A DNA stretch of 64,000 nucleotides from Ooceraea biroi (taxonomy: Eukaryota; Arthropoda; Insecta; Hymenoptera; Formicidae): assembly GCF_003672135.1 (NCBI RefSeq), contig NC_039516.1:6369838-6433837 (forward strand), in the 5' to 3' direction. Below, piece after piece: positions 58,701 to 64,000 of this stretch. A program made the position numbers and the translations under genes. The first letter of the stretch is position 1. Each line of letters begins with the position of its first letter. Under the pieces are notes generated by a model. The model was given only the letters and a program-made list of their open reading frames with translations. It ran no database searches and was not told the origin of the DNA.

Positions 58701-61700
58701 ATACAAGATGTAGCGATAATCATGTTGTCAAGCCCCAGAAGTAATTCCGATTAACGTAATTATAACGTACGTTGCGCAGATTCATTCTGAAAGCAAACGC
58801 CAGTTTAGCGTGGAATTAATTTGGAGTCGATCAAAGTTGGGGACCATTATACATCCGCGCGTCCAGCACTGCCGCATTCAGCCAACTGGCAACTCTCTCC
58901 GCTGATGTGCATACTCTGCATCTCTCAGGAAATTCATTAAAATTTCGCGAGTTAATCCCTGGCCTCTCAGACCAGTATCGTGTAATCTCACATCGGGTCC
59001 ATACAATGTCCATACAAATACAAAACTCTACTTGCCTCGCAATACGGACCCCTCTGCGAAAATGTATTCCCATAACGTCGGCATCGCGTTTGATTACACG
59101 TTCGGCGCGATCGTTTTGACGGCAGGGCAAAGCGGGCAGGGCGAAGCGGGCAGGGCGGCGGGGGAGAATCTCGGGCCAGAGGAGGATACCCGTGTGTGCG
59201 GTATCATGAAAGGAGGCGCGCGATTATCTCCTGCTGCTGATTGGCGTTTACCCTAGCACCTTGTTATTTGGCGAGCATGCATCGATGCGATGCGTGCGTT
59301 ATAGCCGCGCGCATCAGAAAACTACGGAATATCGCCGCATTCCAGCGCTGATGGAAATCGAGTACGTCGGATCCCGCTCTTCTGCGTCGTCGTCTTCACC
59401 GTTGTCATCGTCGACGTTCTCACCTCCCGCTTTCGGTTGAAAACACGACGGTTGTCGAGCGCTCACCGCGGGGCCCCGCTGCTCCGCATCCGCGCTCTCG
59501 AACGTTGGCCTCGAATAACTGTCCGGCGATGCCGCAAAAGGCCCGCGAGGCATTCCGCGCGAGCCGCGCGCTATAAGCGATGCAGAGAGCCGGCTCTCCT
59601 CTCGACGATGCCGCTAATTATTCGCCGTGCCGCGATCACGCCGACGATCACGGCCGGGGCTTCGTAAACTTTATCGTGTTTCGGGTGGCAGCGAGATGAC
59701 GCATCACGAAGAAAATCCCTACGATTTTTCGGATGCGTCGCGCAGATAAACTGATGATACCCGACAACGTGAGCCTCCCATTGCGAGCTTGACGCAAACA
59801 GATTCGCTGCTAATCGTGCGTCGCATCTTTCACAGCTTCCACGTGGCAAAAGAAGCACGCGATGCACATCATGACGACAGTGGAAAATCGTGGAAATCGT
59901 CTCACGGGACCGTACGTCTTCGCGAGTATCGGCACGGTCAGGTATCAATCACTGTCGCACGCACGCGCGATGCGCATCGCGAAACCCAGAGGGGAAAAAA
60001 AGCCGATTGTTCCCCCCGTATCGATTGATCGTGTCAGTCAACCGCGAATGCAGGGTTTTTAATAGGACTTGTCGTGCAACGAGGCTGATTTGTCTAGGTA
60101 AGCACGAGAAACCGCCGATAGGCCGACGGTCGCCGCATATACGGGTATTATTCATCTGGAACGTAGCGGCGCGGCGACGCGATGGCGCGGGCAGAAACGC
60201 ACCGTGTACCGGATGTGGCTTACGGCCTCGTAAGCCGTACACCACCGGACTTTGTAGCGAGCACCTCTGCTCGCGAAACCATCTGACTGTCGCCGACTGC
60301 ATGGCGGCTGCCGTTGCTGTATGCGTACCGGTTCCTGCGGTGCGCGCGGACGTTGCTCGTCCTGACGCGTGCGGCCAGATGACGTGACGAGTGGAAAATA
60401 GCCCCGGCAGCGCGTAATACAACGACGGACTGAGAGAAAGAGACAAACAGAGAAACAGAGGGGGGGAAGGGAGTAGAAATTGCGAGGTTGACGAACACGC
60501 GCGAGGAAAGCCCGAAGGACTCCGCGAAAAAGGAGCAAACGCGCTTACCGCGTCGACATTCGTCGTCATATGCTCATAAACGGTCGGAGGGATCTTCCTC
60601 CCGAGAAACGGTGCCTACCCGCTCGTTTCCGCGGCGTTAAACGCGGCGCTTGAGAGCGTGGCGGCGCTTGTTAAATTGTTGGGAGGGCGAGGGATGCGAG
60701 AGGTACCTGTCGCGCGTATCCACCGTCCTCAAGGGAGCTAATACCGGTGCTCACGTGTCCGGCTATTAAATGATCGTGCACAATGTGGCTACTACCAGCG
60801 TAGTGAAATCGACCAGGCGATATATTCACCGTGTGTTTATCGGGAGATCGCGGTTATTCCGCGATTCGGCACGGAACGTGTTGACGAGTAACGACTGGTT
60901 AATGACTAATCAAAAGATATGCAGCAGTGCGAGAACAAGTAACACGCAGCGCGTTTGCACAATGTCCTTAAAAGGATGAAGGGAAATACGCGAGCGATAC
61001 GACTTTCAAAGTGTCAGTTGATAAATCGGCGAGAAATAAATCAACGCAAAATGTCACTTGCTTCGCAAAGGATAATCGAAAACTTGTGCTTTCCACCGAT
61101 ACGTTACCGAGCCTCATTCAAATATCGAATACCAAAAGAATGCCGCTGTTCGAGTCGCCGTGCCGATGGCGACGCGATACGGAACTCGCCATGGAATAGT
61201 TACTCTCCGTATCCCCGACGCGGATCAGCGACAACACGACGGAGAGTTTAATTTAACCGCCACACTCGGTTCCCTTTCCGGAATGCCGTTCGAAGACACC
61301 GTGTATTCGACAGGTCTCAGACCGGAACGGACCGCGGAGATGGCGAATCGAAAATGCGGGAATTCTCCGCCGAGGAACTCGCCATCTCGACATTGCATCT
61401 CCTCGCGAGTCTCCTTTCTTTCGGTAAAAACGGAGAAATCGCGCACGAAAGAGATTCGCTCTCGCATAATTGTAAGATGTATACATATACATACGTGCAT
61501 GTGTGCGCAACATCGCTGCTCGCATGAATTCCCCAGATTCATTTAATGGCAACTTGTCCGAACATTCTCATCTTGTGCATCCTGGCGTGCGGAAGTAAAC
61601 AGATCGTCAAAGTATTTGCGACTCTCGGTTTGAAATTATCCCGGTACTTGGAGAGAGATGAATCCGTGCACGCGCGCATGCTTTCCCGACTTTCGCCCGG

Positions 61701-61720
61701 TTCCTCAGTTAATTATCGCC
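58701..61720. other. Gene-free CpG-rich stretch
   Basis: It contains the 14 bp minisatellite at 59123 and a purine tract at 60430-60472. The minus frame 59948-59571 has a zinc-finger-like spacing (see findings). A plus frame (59890-60387) has clustered Cys residues near its end but no known fold. Confidence 0.5.
59123..59160. repeat. 14 bp minisatellite CAGGGCRAAGCGGG
   Basis: Two near-perfect units at 59123 and 59137 (one A/G difference) and a partial third unit at 59151. Confidence 0.9.
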
Positions 61721-64000
61721 ATCCTCGTTAATTTCATCGAAATTGCGGACGGTATCTGTGATTAGCACGTCACGCAGTGTTCTTCTCAAATTCGCTGGTC
61801 TCGGCTCTTCACGAAGCTTCATCGAATCCTCCTTGGTCTCCCAACATCCTCGAAAATGTAAAGATGCACTTTTATAATCCCTCTTACAGTCGATGAAATA
61901 GAGAATGTGACGAAACGATATTTATATTTTTTGATAAAGTAGTTGGACAAAAGCGAAGTGACGATACAAAGGTAAAAATAAATTACATAATAATTTAATT
62001 ACGGAGGATAATGGATTCCTTTTATGCCAGATTTTTCCGCTGCAGTCGGGGTCAAACGAAACACGCTCGGAAGATCCGAGGAGAGCGGTCCTGCGAAAGA
62101 GGCCTCCCTTGCCGGAAGGGGCTATCTATAAATATTCTGCTAAACTCGGTTTAAATCCGGCCGAGCACAATTCCTCTCGGCGTCCTCCAGGCTCGACCTC
62201 ACCTGCTCATCACAGCGACGCATTACGTCACGAGAGAGCCTTAGGGTTGCAACTCGTGAACCCCGCGACAGAGAGAAAGAGAAAGAGGGAGGGAGTCGAC
62301 GGAAATAGTCGACCTAACTCTCTTAGCACCGCGAGGCTAATCCGAGAGTTGTACCCGCGATGCTATCTTTACTCTTTTTCCCCTGACTGAGCCTACGTGA
62401 GGACATATACACGTACGTGCGCGTCAAGTCTCATTCACACGGAAGCTCGAACTCCTAATCGTTCGCTTGCGTCATGCATCGGGAGGGCGCTCGCGCGCAA
62501 ACGGACCGGAAATCGGTGAATAGGATCCACGACGAGCGTCCGCTGCTAATGCATTGTCGCCGGTCTATAGAATATATTTTCGGCTCGTCGCTGGAGGAGA
62601 GAGCGCGTTTCAAATATTACACGTCGGCACAATAACACGGATACACGAACACCTCATTGACCATAAAGTTTAAGAGCCCGGCCCAATTCCGCTCGCGGCG
62701 ATATACGAGGGACATTCCGCTTGACTAATGGTTATTAATTCCCGTGTTATGTCTGCCAGGCGTAAACACGCATATTGACGCAACCCCGTCAGAGCGATCG
62801 CGCGCCAGAAATATCCGCCCTGTCGCATGCGGGGGAGGCGCGGCGCGACGACGAGTTATTGCCTCCGGTCGCACGCGGCGACGCTTCGGCCCCGATATCT
62901 TGCGACACGTTAATTCGTGGCACGTTAAGAGGGCCCGTCGCGTCCCGCGGTATTATCGACTTTCGACCGAATCCCCCGTTGCGAAAGCCACCACCGCGCG
63001 GCTGCGTTCGTGTTGCGCCCATATCTCGTCGTTCTCCGACATCGAACCGGATTTATCCGGCCGCGCTCCGCGACTTGGTGGTGCATCGGCTACCATACTC
63101 TCCCGCGCACGCACGACACCTTACTCGACTTGGCAAGGCGACTTTTCCTACGATAAATATAGCGACCGCGTCGCGGTACACTCACGCCGTTCGGCAGCTG
63201 ATGCCAGCAGCATGGGACGGCGGCGACGCGACGGTGCGTCGTTAAATATGCGAGAAAGGGGACAGCATGTAATCGGCGAGGTCGCCCCGTAAAGGATCGC
63301 CGCGGCGTTTCCATCGCGGCGATTTCCATATTTCCCGCGCGCGACCCGGGGAAAATTGAAAGTCGTACGTTGGTGTGTCCGCGTGCGACCGTCTTATGCG
63401 AATTGTTTCCGGATGACGCATCGAGCACGTCGCGTTTCCATCTCGAACGCCCACTCGTTTAATCTCGCGAAGTCATTTTGTGAATTATCAGGCTTTCCTT
63501 TTAAATCGTAGCGAAAACAGAATTGAGAAACGTGAGATATAGAAACATAAAATTATATATGCAAATGAATAGAAATGCATACATATGTGATGTTTTTACA
63601 TGTGATATTATTGTAAAACTTTGATATTTATTTATTTATATATAATTTATACACTTTTACACTTAGACCAGTATCTCGTTATATTAGAAACGAAAGGTAT
63701 TTCGGCGTGAAATGGCACGCGACGGGTGATACGCGAAATAATTACTTTAGCGTTTATCGAATATTTTTCTCTCTTTCTCTCCCTCTCTGCAGCTTTCATA
63801 TGGAATGGACCAGGAAATATCGCTGTCTGGCGTTTCGAGAGCGAGCCGGACTCACCAGGGACCGAGCACGCGAAATAGATTTTCCAGTAGGCCTTATCTC
63901 CTTATCTGTCGTCTAAGCCGTGCCGCGTTCCTACACGGTGACACATAATTTCCCGCCGAACGGTCGCGCCAACGCCAGCGGGCTTTTCCGCCCTCCTGCA
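61721..64000. other. Gene-free, AT-rich patches at 61880-62010 and 63480-63690
   Basis: The rest is CpG-rich. A TATAAATA motif at 62127 has no recognisable gene after it. Frames at 62744-63292 and 62775-63245 (plus) overlap each other in different frames and are rich in Arg and Ala, so chance is likely. Confidence 0.55.

Noticed and set aside
62127..62134. TATAAATA as a core promoter
   Set aside because: No initiator at the right distance and no gene downstream. AT motifs are common in the window.
62744..63292. Two overlapping plus-strand frames of 182 and 156 codons
   Set aside because: Mutually exclusive frames, Arg/Ala-rich, no domain.

Overview
This 64 kb window reads as gene-free animal DNA. 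I found no ORF with a recognisable protein domain, no exon set with convincing splice structure, no tRNA or rRNA, no bacterial-type operon and no CRISPR array. The organism call is inference from composition alone: dense CpG, many short tetranucleotide microsatellites containing CG, and interspersed AT-rich, CpG-poor islands look like an insect with a weakly methylated, fairly GC-rich genome. A hymenopteran such as an ant, bee or wasp fits best. The window would then be intergenic sequence, or one very large intron, near a developmentally regulated gene. No species can be named from what is here.

Layout. Positions 1-24,500 are CpG-rich with many simple repeats: CGAT at 2.64 kb, GCGA/CCAA at 5.55-5.63 kb, TTCG at 7.14 and 8.81 kb, ACGT at 7.41 kb, GGT/GAT at 9.07 kb, and TC runs at 10.9, 12.2 and 14.1 kb. 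Two CpG-poor blocks (3.9-4.47 kb and 7.64-8.05 kb) look like decayed insertions. From 24.5 to 46 kb, CpG-rich DNA alternates with AT-rich islands. The largest island (33.0-34.3 kb) carries a 124 bp tandem duplication. Paired AT-rich elements lie at 36.25-36.39 and 36.91-37.05 kb. A possible mariner-type end lies at 39.98 kb. From 46 to 64 kb there are several perfect palindromes, a purine/pyrimidine strand switch centred on a palindrome at 51.33 kb, and a degenerate repeat array at 52.5-54.6 kb.

The most interesting structure is that array. A 35-50 bp element resembling GCTTTATTACTATCATTATC followed by CGATCGATATATCAG occurs about nine times in 2.1 kb, at spacings near 156-191 bp or rough multiples of this. 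Three copies share an upstream GGTT(C)GACC box, and two share a downstream GGATATCG. Because the spacing breaks the reading frame, it looks like a non-coding repeated element rather than a protein repeat. The second most interesting are the paired 36 kb elements and the GA/CT strand switches, which may be regulatory. No functional network of genes can be described because no gene is supported.
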